A stretch of 64,000 nt of DNA from an uncultured Ruminococcus sp. (GTDB lineage Bacteria; Bacillota; Clostridia; Oscillospirales; Ruminococcaceae). The DNA lies in assembly GCA_934474025.1 (NCBI GenBank), contig CAKSMF010000006.1, positions 119,522 to 183,521 on the forward strand. Direction: 5' to 3'. The notes below the pieces were generated by a model, which worked only from the letters and a program-made list of their open reading frames with translations, had not been told where the DNA came from and searched no databases. Numbering within the stretch: the stretch's first letter is position 1; each line of letters starts with the position of its first letter. Of this stretch, positions 42,227 through 51,196 are shown piece after piece. The translations under genes and the position numbers were made by a program.

Positions 42227-42255
42227 TTGATTATATAACTTTTCTGTGCTATAAT
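42227..42255 (+). promoter_or_regulatory. Promoter of the copper ATPase gene
   Basis: TTGATT 42227-42232, a 17-base spacer, and TATAAT 42250-42255 with TGC upstream (extended -10). No CopY/CsoR box was recognised. Confidence 0.75.
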
Positions 42256-42287
42256 AAATAGAGTATAAAACAAAGGAGGTTTCTTTA

Positions 42288-44771
42288 ATGAAACAATTCA
42301 ACGTCACAGGTATGAGTTGTACAGCGTGTTCATCAAGAGTGGAAAAAGCTGTTTCAAACGTAAATGGCGTTACTTCATGTTCTGTAAGTCTGCTTACTAA
42401 TTCTATGGGGGTTGAAGGAACTGCTTCTGATGATGACATCATGCAGGCAGTTCGCAATGCAGGATACGGAATATCACTAAAAGGTGCAAAAAACGCCACA
42501 ATTACAGACAGTGATTCACTTAAAGACCGTGAAACACCTGTACTTAAAAAAAGATTTATTCTTTCAATAGGGTTCATGCTTGTGTTGATGTACTTTTCAA
42601 TGGGATACAGTATGTGGGGATTTCCTTTGCCGTCGTTTATGGACGGAAACTATATTATGATTGGCATTATACAAATGTTACTTGCCGGCATAGTAATGAT
42701 AATTAATCAGAAGTTCTTTATCAATGGTTTCAAAAGTCTCTTTAAACGTTCACCTAATATGGATACGCTTATTGCTTTGGGGTCAGGAGCATCATTTATT
42801 TATAGCTTGTATGCATTGTTTGCAATGACGGACGCACAATTAAAAGGCAATCCGACTATGCCGTATATGCATGAATTTTATTTTGAATCATCAGCAATGA
42901 TTCTTACTCTTATAACATTGGGAAAAACTCTCGAAGCACGTTCAAAAGGTAAAACTACCGATGCACTTAAAAGCCTTATGAAACTTGCTCCGAAAACTGC
43001 CGTTATAGTTGAAGATGATATTGAAAAAACTGTTCCTGTAGAGCAGGTTAAACAGGGAGATATATTTGTAGTGAGACCAGGGGAAAACATTCCGGTGGAC
43101 GGAGTTGTTATTGAGGGAGAAAGTGCTGTAAATGAATCCGCACTTACTGGTGAAAGTATTCCGGTTGATAAGGTAATAGGGGATAATGTTTCATCAGCTA
43201 CGCTTAATCAGTCTGGTTTCATAAAGTGCAGGGCAACAAGAGTAGGTGAAGATACAACGCTTTCGCAGATAATACAAATGGTCAGCGAAGCTACTTCAAC
43301 TAAAGCTCCGGTTGCAAAGATAGCAGATAAAGTTTCCGGTGTATTTGTTCCGGCAGTAATATGTATAGCTGTAGTTACTTTTATAGTATGGATATTAGTC
43401 GGAAAAAGTATAGGATTTTCGCTTGCAAGAGCTATTTCGGTACTTGTCATAAGCTGTCCGTGTGCTTTAGGACTTGCAACCCCTGTTGCTATAATGGTAG
43501 GTAATGGCGTTGGTGCTAAAAACGGAATACTTTTCAAAACCGCCGTTTCTTTGGAGGAAACAGGAAAAGTAAATGTTGTTGCTCTTGATAAAACAGGAAC
43601 TATAACTTCCGGTGAACCTGAAGTTACAGACATAATCCCGTCAGGAGAATATAATGGAAATTATCTTATTTCAATGGCATATTCGCTTGAAAGAAAAAGC
43701 GAACACCCTTTAGCGAAAGCTATTCTGAAAAAAGCCGAACAGGATAAAGTTACAGCTGAGGAAGTAAGCGGATTCAAAGCACTTTCCGGTAATGGTCTTG
43801 AGGGTTACAGGGATAACAAGAAGATTTCCGGAGGAAACTATAATTTTATAAGTAGTGTGGCGGATATTCCGGAAGATATGAAAAACTATTCGGAAAAGCT
43901 TGCGGAAGACGGAAAAACACCATTGTTTTTTGCAGAAGAAAATAAACTTATTGGAATTATAGCTGTTGCAGACGTTATAAAAGAGGACAGTTCACAAGCT
44001 GTAAAGGAATTAAAGAATATGGGTATTCATGTTGTAATGATTACCGGTGATAATGAACGTACTGCACAGGCAATCGGAAAACAAGCCGGTGTTGATGAAG
44101 TTATAGCAGGTGTACTTCCGGAGGGAAAAGAAAGTGCAGTCCGCAATCTGAAAAGCAAAGGACGTGTTGCAATGGTAGGTGACGGAATTAATGATGCTCC
44201 GGCACTTACAGTAGCAGATACCGGAATAGCTATCGGAGCAGGTACAGATGTTGCAATAGATTCTGCTGACGTTGTACTTATGAAAAGCCGTTTGAGTGAT
44301 GTTCCAACAGCTATACGTTTAAGCCGTGCAACTTTAAGAAATATTCATCAGAATCTTTTCTGGGCATTTATTTATAATGTGTTTGGTATTCCGCTTGCTG
44401 CCGGAGTATATATAAAACTTTTCGGTTGGCAACTTAATCCAATGTTTGGAGCGTTTGCAATGAGTTTATCAAGTTTTTGCGTTGTAACTAATGCTCTCAG
44501 ACTGAATTTAGTTAATATACATGATTCAAGCCACGACAAGAAAATTAAACAACACAGTAAAAGTAATACTAATGATGTTACTATAAAAATAAAAGGTATG
44601 ATGTGCGGACATTGTGAAGCTCATATTAAAAGTGCTCTTGAAGAAACTGGAGTTACTGTTAAAGAAGTAAGTCACGAAAAAGGAATTGCAATAGTTAAGG
44701 GCAAAGTAAGCAATGAAAAATTAAAACAGGCTGTAGAAAATGCAGGTTATAAAGTTGTAAAATTTATATGA
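42288..44771 (+). CDS. copA: Copper-translocating P-type ATPase with heavy-metal domains at both ends
   Basis: 827 residues. N-terminal HMA domain with Cys11-x2-Cys14 (GMSCTACSS), then the P1B ATPase: TGES actuator loop, metal site C390-P-C392, phosphorylation D434-KTGT, HP motif (SEHPLAKA), GDGINDAPAL, and the N/MxxS signature of the last helices (NALRLNL). A second HMA domain follows at the C-terminus (GMMCGHC, Cys773 and Cys776), an arrangement usually found as a separate CopZ chaperone gene. It exports Cu+ from the cytoplasm. Monocistronic with strong ribosome site AAAGGAGG. Confidence 0.95.
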   Translation: MKQFNVTGMSCTACSSRVEKAVSNVNGVTSCSVSLLTNSMGVEGTASDDDIMQAVRNAGYGISLKGAKNATITDSDSLKDRETPVLKKRFILSIGFMLVLMYFSMGYSMWGFPLPSFMDGNYIMIGIIQMLLAGIVMIINQKFFINGFKSLFKRSPNMDTLIALGSGASFIYSLYALFAMTDAQLKGNPTMPYMHEFYFESSAMILTLITLGKTLEARSKGKTTDALKSLMKLAPKTAVIVEDDIEKTVPVEQVKQGDIFVVRPGENIPVDGVVIEGESAVNESALTGESIPVDKVIGDNVSSATLNQSGFIKCRATRVGEDTTLSQIIQMVSEATSTKAPVAKIADKVSGVFVPAVICIAVVTFIVWILVGKSIGFSLARAISVLVISCPCALGLATPVAIMVGNGVGAKNGILFKTAVSLEETGKVNVVALDKTGTITSGEPEVTDIIPSGEYNGNYLISMAYSLERKSEHPLAKAILKKAEQDKVTAEEVSGFKALSGNGLEGYRDNKKISGGNYNFISSVADIPEDMKNYSEKLAEDGKTPLFFAEENKLIGIIAVADVIKEDSSQAVKELKNMGIHVVMITGDNERTAQAIGKQAGVDEVIAGVLPEGKESAVRNLKSKGRVAMVGDGINDAPALTVADTGIAIGAGTDVAIDSADVVLMKSRLSDVPTAIRLSRATLRNIHQNLFWAFIYNVFGIPLAAGVYIKLFGWQLNPMFGAFAMSLSSFCVVTNALRLNLVNIHDSSHDKKIKQHSKSNTNDVTIKIKGMMCGHCEAHIKSALEETGVTVKEVSHEKGIAIVKGKVSNEKLKQAVENAGYKVVKFI

Positions 44772-44773
44772 AA

Positions 44774-44805
44774 AAATCCGGAGTATAATGCTCCGGATTT
44801 TTTTG
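44774..44805. terminator. Bidirectional terminator between copA and the recombinase gene
   Basis: AAATCCGGAG (44774-44783) pairs perfectly with CTCCGGATTT (44791-44800), flanked by A and T runs. Confidence 0.9.
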
Positions 44806-44811
44806 AGTTAT

Positions 44812-45798
44812 TTAATGTTTGTCTTTGGTGAAATCTACATTTGCAAGAGGATTTGCTTCAACAGCGTTTCTTACTTGTTCATTGCTGATATGTGTATAAA
44901 TTTCTGTTGTAACAGTGCTTGAATGTCCAAGTAATTCTTTTAGTGCAAGTATATCAGCTCCTCCATACTGATACATTAAAGTGGCTGATGTATGACGCAA
45001 TTTATGAGTAGTTATACCTTTACCGTCAAGCTCTGCTAATTTCACAGTATTTTCTACAATTTGCTGTACACGGCGTTTTGAAATGCGTTTATTGCGATTG
45101 CTTATAAAAAGAGCTGGTTCATCGATTGCTTTTGGGTTGTCGTTACGTAATTCAATATAGTTTCTTAGGGCAGAAATGCACGCTTTGTTAAGATATACCA
45201 TGCGTTCCTTGTCGCCCTTTCCGGTGATTTTTATTCGATTTTCATTAAAATCTATGTCTTTTGTATTTATTCTTATGAGTTCACTCAAACGCATACCGCA
45301 GTTCAAAAGAAGTGTAATTATACAGTAGTCACGCAAAGAATCGCTATTATTTGAAGTTTCAAGTAATTTCATGCTTTCATCAAGTGAAAGAAATTTAGGC
45401 ATAGCAGTTTTAGGAGAAGGCATATCTATATCTCTGATAGGGTCGTTTTCTATAATATGTTCTGTTTTAATCAGATATTTAAAAAAACTTTTAAGTGAAG
45501 ATTTTTTTCTGTAACGTGCTTGTTTGCTGTTTTGGCGTTCATCGGCGACGTAAAATATAAAATTGTAGACATCTTTTACAGAAATATTTTTAAGTTCATC
45601 AACAGACATATCACTTATATTTATGTCGATTGTTTCGATATCGGAATTTATGTTATTTTTATGTATGTATTTTAAAAATAATCTTACATCAAAGTAATAT
45701 TCACTTATAGTGCGTTCGGATAACATCTGTACGACTTTCAGATGTACAAGATAATTATTAAGGAATTCCGGATTACTGCTGTTATTGTAATTTTTCAA
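44812..45798 (-). CDS. Tyrosine recombinase (XerC/XerD-like)
   Basis: About 328 residues from TTG 45798, which lies seven bases from GAGGT (45810-45806). ATG 45804 is too close and TTG 45819 would ignore that site, so the start is uncertain by up to seven codons. N-terminal SAM-like domain (about 10-110), then the catalytic domain with Arg in GMRLSEL, HKLRHTSATLMYQYG (His-x-x-Arg), GHSSTVTTEIYTHI (His and the Tyr nucleophile). Length and sequence suit a chromosomal Xer-type recombinase for dimer resolution, or a solitary integrase. No att-like repeats were seen near it. A TTGACA-17-GATAAC promoter is possible at 45907-45879. Confidence 0.85.
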   Translation of the reverse strand: MKNYNNSSNPEFLNNYLVHLKVVQMLSERTISEYYFDVRLFLKYIHKNNINSDIETIDINISDMSVDELKNISVKDVYNFIFYVADERQNSKQARYRKKSSLKSFFKYLIKTEHIIENDPIRDIDMPSPKTAMPKFLSLDESMKLLETSNNSDSLRDYCIITLLLNCGMRLSELIRINTKDIDFNENRIKITGKGDKERMVYLNKACISALRNYIELRNDNPKAIDEPALFISNRNKRISKRRVQQIVENTVKLAELDGKGITTHKLRHTSATLMYQYGGADILALKELLGHSSTVTTEIYTHISNEQVRNAVEANPLANVDFTKDKH

Positions 45799-46028
45799 TT
45801 GCATTACCTCATTATTCAATACTTATTTAAACGTGTGGATTGCATCAGTAGGGGATAATTTCTATCCTGCTTACAAATGTTATCCGTAATTTTCAGATTT
45901 TTGTCAAGCCATTAGTTTGAACTGAAAATAAATATTTCGGAAATAATAAAGCATGAATTATAAGTATACAAATTCAGGAAATATTTTCACTTCAATAGGA
46001 CTCTTTAAGCCAAAATGAAATTTTAAAA

Positions 46029-46376
46029 TTACTGAAATTTAATCCATTGTGCAAGAGTGGTGATAAAAAGAGTATTTGTTGGAACATCGGATTTACTTTG
46101 TAAAGTATTTTGGAAAATACTATCGGCAAATTCTGAATCACAATGATTGTATCCAACATGAATAGCGTTTCTTATAGCGTGTTCAATGGATAAGGCGGTT
46201 ACGTTGTAACGGGTAGCAATTTCTGGGTAAAGTTCTTTTGAAAAACTAATGGTAATTCTTGGACTGTCAAGAAAAATCTGTATTGCTTCACAGATATAGT
46301 GATAACCCTTAATATTGGGTGAAATTCCAAGTCTGGGAAGTATACTTGTAAGTGTTTTTTCGACTGTATCGCACAT
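46029..46376 (-). CDS. Free-standing Spo0A C-terminal DNA-binding domain protein
   Basis: 115 residues from ATG 46376 (GGGG 11 bases upstream; ATG 46397 overlaps that site). LTSILPRLGISPNIKGYHYICEAI, SKELYPEIATRYNVTALSIEHAIRNAIHVGY and PTNTLFI follow the Spo0A effector domain (KGYxYLREAI, LYPxIAxxYxTTxSRVERAIRHAIE, PTNSEFI). The phosphoacceptor receiver domain is absent, so activity would not be phosphorylation-gated. It could compete for 0A boxes or be a relict. Function is inferred from the domain only. Confidence 0.85.
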   Translation of the reverse strand: MCDTVEKTLTSILPRLGISPNIKGYHYICEAIQIFLDSPRITISFSKELYPEIATRYNVTALSIEHAIRNAIHVGYNHCDSEFADSIFQNTLQSKSDVPTNTLFITTLAQWIKFQ

Positions 46377-46408
46377 GATTTTTATAACCCCTTTCATATG
46401 ATGTGAAA

Positions 46409-46437
46409 ATTATATCACACATTTCAATTTGTGTAAA
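46409..46437 (-). promoter_or_regulatory. Promoter of the Spo0A-C gene
   Basis: On minus: TTTACA (46437-46432), a 17-base spacer, and TATAAT (46414-46409). The surrounding sequence repeats TGTGA/TCACA elements and could hold an operator. Confidence 0.7.
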
Positions 46438-46559
46438 TTCACATTTTAGGTGGCATTTCTCGAAAGGCTATATAAATTGTCATGTTGCACAAATTTGATA
46501 ATTTATATGATTTTAAAATATCAAATTTAACTATGAATTTATGTTTTAATAGATGTTAT

Positions 46560-46600
46560 AAAAAAATCGTTGCATATTGTAAATACAACACACAACGATT
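46560..46600 (-). terminator. Terminator of the tRNA-Ser genes
   Basis: On minus: AATCGTTG (46600-46593) pairs with CAACGATT (46572-46565), with an inner TTGTA/TACAA stem, followed by T6. Confidence 0.8.
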
Positions 46601-46608
46601 TTTCATAA

Positions 46609-46695
46609 CGCGGATTGAGAGATTTGAACTCTCGCACCGGTTTCCCGACCTACTCCCTTAGCAGGGGAGCCCCTTCACCACTTGGGTAAATCCGC
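46609..46695 (-). tRNA. tRNA-Ser (anticodon GCU)
   Basis: 87 bases with the long variable arm of class II tRNAs. Acceptor GCGGATT pairs with AATCCGC, discriminator G, CCA not encoded. The anticodon loop CTGCTAA gives GCU. Confidence 0.95.
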
Positions 46696-46703
46696 ATAAT
46701 ACA

Positions 46704-46792
46704 TGGCGGAGAGGGTGGGATTCGAACCCACGTGCCCGTTAAGGCAAACGGTTTTCAAGACCGCCTCGTTATGACCGCTTCGATACCTCTCC
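46704..46792 (-). tRNA. tRNA-Ser (anticodon UGA)
   Basis: 89 bases including encoded CCA. Acceptor GGAGAGG pairs with CCTCTCC, discriminator G, long variable arm. The anticodon loop CTTGAAA gives UGA. First of the pair on minus. Confidence 0.95.
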
Positions 46793-46829
46793 GTGTTTTT
46801 TATTTTGTTTTGTCCCTTACGACTATTAC

Positions 46830-46858
46830 ATTATAGCACGGCTTTTAAAAAAAGTCAA
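46830..46858 (-). promoter_or_regulatory. Promoter of the tRNA-Ser pair
   Basis: On minus: TTGACT (46858-46853), a 17-base spacer, and TATAAT (46835-46830) with TGC upstream. Confidence 0.85.
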
Positions 46859-46989
46859 TACTTTTCTGTGACGAATAAAATACGATTTTTTATGAAGTTT
46901 TTGTATAATTTTACTAATAGTTTTTTATATGACTACACTATTTAAATATGTATATATAGTTTATAAAAACTCGATTTATTAAAAGTGTA

Positions 46990-47018
46990 TTGACAAAAAT
47001 GGAAAACTGTGATAGAAT
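46990..47018 (+). promoter_or_regulatory. Promoter of the pyrH-polC block
   Basis: TTGACA 46990-46995, a 17-base spacer, and TAGAAT 47013-47018 with TGA upstream. A short hairpin TCATGC (47051-47056) / GCATGA (47062-47067) followed by T-rich sequence lies in the leader. Confidence 0.75.
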
Positions 47019-47087
47019 TAATGTGTAATTAAAATATTAAATAGTATCAATCATGCAGACAGCATGAATATTTTTGTGAGGTGCAAT

Positions 47088-47795
47088 ATGAATCCAAAAT
47101 ATAAAAGAATATTATTGAAAATAAGCGGTGAAGCTTTAGCAGGTGATAATAAAACCGGTCTTGACTTTGATGTTATTACAGAAATATGCAAAAGCGTAAA
47201 AAAATGCGTTGATGCCGGCGTACAAGTTGGTATTGTAATTGGTGGCGGTAATTTCTGGCGTGGACGTTCAAGCGGTACTATGGACAGAACTCGTGCTGAC
47301 CATATAGGTATGATTGCAACTGCTATGAATGCTCTTGCTCTCGCTGATGTTCTTGAATCTCTCGGCTGTGTTGTAAGAGTTCAGACAGCTATCACAATGC
47401 AACAGGTTGCTGAACCTTATATCAGAAACAAGGCTATCAATCATCTCAATAAGGGAAGAGTAGTTATTTTTGGCTGTGGTACTGGTTGCCCATTTTTCTC
47501 AACTGATACGGGTGCATCTCTTCGTGCTGTCGAAATCGGAGCTGATATTTTTCTTAAAGCCACTCTTGTTGACGGTGTTTATGATAAAGACCCTCATAAA
47601 TTCGATGATGCTAAAAAATATGATTACCTTACATTCAGTCAGGTACTTAATGACGGTCTCGCCGTTATGGATAGTACTGCTGCTACAATGTGCCGTGATA
47701 ATAATATGAAAATGCTTGTTTTTGATTTATCTCGCCCCGATAATATTTATGACGCTGTTATGGGCGAAAATATAGGAACTATAGTTTCTGTTTAA
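47088..47795 (+). CDS. pyrH: UMP kinase
   Basis: 235 residues from ATG 47088, chosen because GTGAGGTG (47076-47083) precedes it; the ATG at 47064 is part of a leader hairpin. ILLKISGEALAG, VIGGGNFWRGR, RADHIGMIATAMNALAL and FGCGTGCPFFSTDTGASLRA are typical of bacterial hexameric UMP kinase (UMP to UDP). It leads the conserved pyrH-frr-uppS-cdsA-dxr-rseP-ispG-polC block. Confidence 0.96.
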   Translation: MNPKYKRILLKISGEALAGDNKTGLDFDVITEICKSVKKCVDAGVQVGIVIGGGNFWRGRSSGTMDRTRADHIGMIATAMNALALADVLESLGCVVRVQTAITMQQVAEPYIRNKAINHLNKGRVVIFGCGTGCPFFSTDTGASLRAVEIGADIFLKATLVDGVYDKDPHKFDDAKKYDYLTFSQVLNDGLAVMDSTAATMCRDNNMKMLVFDLSRPDNIYDAVMGENIGTIVSV

Positions 47796-47821
47796 TATTT
47801 AACCGAAAGGAATTAACTACT

Positions 47822-48376
47822 ATGAAAGAACTGATTAACACCGCAAAAGAAAAAATGAACAAGAGTCTCAATGCTCTTTCAAATGAATTTGCTTCAATCC
47901 GTGCTGGTCGTGCAAATCCTGCTGTTCTTGACAAGGTTTTTGTTGATTACTATGGAGCACAGACTCCTGTTAATCAAATGGCTGCTATCTCTGTAGCAGA
48001 GGCAAGAATACTTGTTATTCAGCCTTGGGACAGGTCAACTCTCAAGCTTATTGAAAAAGCTATCCTTGCATCTGATATCGGAATCAATCCTACTAATGAC
48101 GGTAGCGTTATACGTCTTGTTTTCCCACAGCTTACAGAAGAAAGACGTAAAGACCTTTGCAAAGATATAAAGAAATACGGTGAAGAATGCAAAGTTACAG
48201 TACGTTCAATCAGACGTGATACTATGGATAAATTCAAGGTTATGAAGAAAAATTCCGAAATTACAGAAGATGACCTCAAAGACTGTGAAAAGAAAGTACA
48301 GGATTTAACAGATAAGTTCTGTGCAGAAGTTGACAAAGCTGTTTCCGCTAAGGAAAAAGAAATTATGACTGTCTGA
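47822..48376 (+). CDS. frr: Ribosome recycling factor
   Basis: 184 residues, standard length. FASIRAGRANPAVLDKVFVDYYG and VIRLVFPQLTEERRKDLCK are the RRF signatures. With EF-G it splits post-termination ribosomes. Ribosome site GAAAGGA; 26 bases after pyrH. Confidence 0.97.
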   Translation: MKELINTAKEKMNKSLNALSNEFASIRAGRANPAVLDKVFVDYYGAQTPVNQMAAISVAEARILVIQPWDRSTLKLIEKAILASDIGINPTNDGSVIRLVFPQLTEERRKDLCKDIKKYGEECKVTVRSIRRDTMDKFKVMKKNSEITEDDLKDCEKKVQDLTDKFCAEVDKAVSAKEKEIMTV

Positions 48377-48386
48377 TTGGAGAATT

Positions 48387-49127
48387 ATGGCATTATTTGG
48401 TAAAAAAGAAAAGGAAGAACAGTCTTTACCGCTTGTTCTTCCTGAACACGTTGGTTTCATAATGGACGGTAATGGTCGCTGGGCTAAAAAACGTGGTCTG
48501 CCTCGTTCATTCGGACACCGTGAGGGTGCAAAGAATTTCAAGAAAATAGTTCGTTACTGTAAGGATATTGGTCTTAAAAATATTTCATTCTATGCTTTTT
48601 CAACTGAAAACTGGCAACGTCCTAAAGAAGAAGTTGACACTATTATGGAACTTTTCAGAGACTATATAGTTGATGTAAGAAACTTTCTAAGTGAAAATAC
48701 AAGAATGATATTTTTAGGTGACAAATCAGCTTTTGATGAAGATTTACAGCAAAAAATGATTAAACTTGAACAGGATACTGCACATTATACTGAAATGAAT
48801 CTCATGATGGCTGTAAATTATGGCGGTCGTGATGAAATAGCACATTCTGCAAGAATCCTTGCACAGCAGGTTAAAGACGGAAAACTTAATCCTGAAGATA
48901 TAACAGAACAGTCCATTGCGGATAACCTTTATACAGCAGGATTTCCGGACGTTGATTTGCTTATTCGTCCAAGCGGTGAATTAAGATTATCTAATTATCT
49001 TATATGGCAGTGTGCTTATGCTGAATACTATTTTACAGATGTTTTATGGCCTGACTTCAGCCCAAAGGAACTTGACAAGGCTTTAATTGAATTTCAGAAA
49101 AGAAACAGACGTTTCGGAGGAGTATAA
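48387..49127 (+). CDS. uppS: Isoprenyl (undecaprenyl) diphosphate synthase
   Basis: 246 residues. HVGFIMDGNGRWAKKRGLPRS with the catalytic Asp, then FYAFSTENW and DLLIRPSGELRLSNYLIWQ, the cis-prenyltransferase motifs. It makes the C55 carrier lipid for wall synthesis. It starts ten bases after frr, and its stop overlaps cdsA by one base. Confidence 0.96.
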   Translation: MALFGKKEKEEQSLPLVLPEHVGFIMDGNGRWAKKRGLPRSFGHREGAKNFKKIVRYCKDIGLKNISFYAFSTENWQRPKEEVDTIMELFRDYIVDVRNFLSENTRMIFLGDKSAFDEDLQQKMIKLEQDTAHYTEMNLMMAVNYGGRDEIAHSARILAQQVKDGKLNPEDITEQSIADNLYTAGFPDVDLLIRPSGELRLSNYLIWQCAYAEYYFTDVLWPDFSPKELDKALIEFQKRNRRFGGV

Positions 49128-49921
49128 TGCTTACAAGAATTATTTCGGGAGCTGTTGGCGTTCTGATACTGTCGGTAGTATTGTATTTTCATAATACAAT
49201 AGTACTTCCCATAGCTGTTTCTCTTATAATTGCAATCATGTTATTTGAACTTCTCAGAGCTGTAAAAATGCATAAATGTATACCTGTTCTCATTGCTTCA
49301 GAAATATGCGGAATGTCTGCTCCATTCATTTATGAATATAATGCTAACAAATATATGTTTCTGATAACTTTGTTATGTGCATTTGTGATATTTGTCACAT
49401 GGTTAAAAAAACACAAAGAAATCAGATATGAACAGGTTTTTTTTGTTCTTGCTGTAATGATACTTGTTCCGCAGTCAATGTCGACAATGGTTAGAATAAA
49501 CAATTATAATGAAAACGGTCTTTTCCTGCTCATTATGGGACTTTGCGGTGCTTGGATTGCTGATACGGGAGCATATTTTTCAGGAGTAGCTTTAGGTAAA
49601 CACAAGCTTTGTCCGGAAATAAGCCCTAAAAAAACTATTGAAGGCTTTATCGGCGGTATTCTTACGACAGGTATTGTTTATTTAATTGCTTTCTGTGTAT
49701 ATGACGGATTTGAATTTAAAACAGCAATATTTGCTTTTTTGATAGGAATTGTTTGTGCAGTTATCGGAACAGTAGGTGATTTATCCGCATCTATGGTTAA
49801 AAGACAGATAGGTTTCAAGGACTATGGCAAAATTATGCCTGGTCATGGCGGTCTTATGGACAGATTTGACAGTATATTGTTTGTATTGCCGACTTTCTAC
49901 GCATTTGTTACATTACTATAA
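49127..49921 (+). CDS. cdsA: Phosphatidate cytidylyltransferase
   Basis: 264 residues with about seven membrane helices and the C-terminal signature SMVKRQIGFKDYGKIMPGHGGLMDRFDS. It makes CDP-diacylglycerol from phosphatidate and CTP. Also DTGAYFSGVALGKHKL and SPKKTIEGFIGG, both family segments. GGAGG in the uppS end acts as its ribosome site. Confidence 0.96.
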   Translation: MLTRIISGAVGVLILSVVLYFHNTIVLPIAVSLIIAIMLFELLRAVKMHKCIPVLIASEICGMSAPFIYEYNANKYMFLITLLCAFVIFVTWLKKHKEIRYEQVFFVLAVMILVPQSMSTMVRINNYNENGLFLLIMGLCGAWIADTGAYFSGVALGKHKLCPEISPKKTIEGFIGGILTTGIVYLIAFCVYDGFEFKTAIFAFLIGIVCAVIGTVGDLSASMVKRQIGFKDYGKIMPGHGGLMDRFDSILFVLPTFYAFVTLL

Positions 49922-49927
49922 AGACTA

Positions 49928-49972
49928 CGAAAGGAGACTAAACGTTATTATTATACGGATAGTCCCTTTTCG
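49928..49972 (+). other. Intercistronic hairpin between cdsA and dxr
   Basis: CGAAAGGAGACTA (49928-49940) pairs with TAGTCCCTTTTCG (49960-49972), 11 Watson-Crick pairs of 13 plus one G-T, 19-base loop. No clear T-run follows. It may be a partial terminator or RNA processing element. Confidence 0.5.
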
Positions 49973-50019
49973 CATTTTAACAAGATTTTATCATATAATT
50001 TTATAAGGAGATTATATAA

Positions 50020-51168
50020 ATGAATAAGACAGTTTCTATATTAGGCTCAACTGGTTCAATCGGCACACAGTCACTTGAAGTATGTGAAAAACATGGATTC
50101 AATGTAACAGCACTTTCCGCAAATAATAATATTGAACTTCTTGAAAAACAGGCAAGAAAATTTAATTCAAAATATGTCTGCATATATAATCCGGAAAAAT
50201 ATTCTCAGCTTAAACAAAATCTTTCAGATACCGGAATAAAGATTCTTTGCGGTATGGAGGGACTTTGTGAAATAGCATCACTTCCGCAAAATGATATAGT
50301 GCTTAATTCTGTTGTGGGAATGGTGGGACTTCTTCCAACTCTTACAGCTATAAATGCTGGAAAAGATATCGCCCTTGCAAACAAGGAAACTCTTGTTGCC
50401 GGCGGTGAAATAGTTATGTCATCAGCAAAAGAAAAAAATGTAAAGATATATCCCGTTGATAGTGAACATTCAGCTATATTCCAGTGCTTACAGGGAAACA
50501 AAAGAGAACAGTTAAGTAAAATTATTCTTACTGCATCGGGAGGACCTTTCTTTAAAAAGACTTATGAAGAACTTAAAAAAGTTAAAAAAGCCGACGCTCT
50601 CAAGCACCCTAACTGGAGTATGGGAAACAAGATAACTATTGATTCTGCAACACTCATGAACAAAGGTCTTGAATTTATCGAGGCAAAGTGGTTATTTGAC
50701 CTTACTCCGGAACAGATTGAAATTGTTGTTCACAGACAAAGTGTAGTACATTCAGCAGTAGAATACAATGATTATTCAGTTATTGCACAGTTAGGTGTTC
50801 CTGATATGAAAATTCCAATACAATACGCTTTATTGTATCCTGACAGAATGGAATGCCCTACAAAAAGGTTGTCTCTTACTGATTATGGCTGTCTTACATT
50901 TGAAAAACCTGATTATGAAACTTTCAAATGCCTGTCATCTGCAATCAAGGCAATTAAAATGGGCGGTGCTTATCCTTGTCTTGTAAACTCTGCAAACGAA
51001 GAAGCTGTAAAAGCCTTTTTAAATGACGAAATACCATTCATACAAATCGGTGAAATAGTATCTTCTGTTATTGAAAAGTTCCCGCCTGCTCAGATAACTT
51101 GCTATTATGATGTTGTAAAGGCTGATGTTTCCGCACGTGAATATGTCCGTAGCATTATAGGAAAATAA
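50020..51168 (+). CDS. dxr: 1-deoxy-D-xylulose 5-phosphate reductoisomerase
   Basis: 382 residues. NADPH-binding GSTGSIG at 9-15, VDSEHSAIFQCLQG, LTASGGPF, NWSMGNKITIDSATLMNKGLE, and HRQSVVHSAVEYND are all present. It commits to the MEP isoprenoid pathway together with ispG two genes downstream. Ribosome site AAGGAG. Confidence 0.97.
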   Translation: MNKTVSILGSTGSIGTQSLEVCEKHGFNVTALSANNNIELLEKQARKFNSKYVCIYNPEKYSQLKQNLSDTGIKILCGMEGLCEIASLPQNDIVLNSVVGMVGLLPTLTAINAGKDIALANKETLVAGGEIVMSSAKEKNVKIYPVDSEHSAIFQCLQGNKREQLSKIILTASGGPFFKKTYEELKKVKKADALKHPNWSMGNKITIDSATLMNKGLEFIEAKWLFDLTPEQIEIVVHRQSVVHSAVEYNDYSVIAQLGVPDMKIPIQYALLYPDRMECPTKRLSLTDYGCLTFEKPDYETFKCLSSAIKAIKMGGAYPCLVNSANEEAVKAFLNDEIPFIQIGEIVSSVIEKFPPAQITCYYDVVKADVSAREYVRSIIGK

Positions 51169-51196
51169 ATTCCATGAAAGGAGACTGATATTACAA

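Noticed and set aside
44812..46376. Integrated element bounded by the tyrosine recombinase
   Set aside because: No cargo genes, direct repeats or tRNA-end duplication were found around the recombinase, and base composition matches the neighbours.
47051..47075. Short hairpin plus T-rich run ahead of pyrH as an attenuator
   Set aside because: The stem is only six base pairs, too weak to claim termination. It is mentioned only in the promoter entry.
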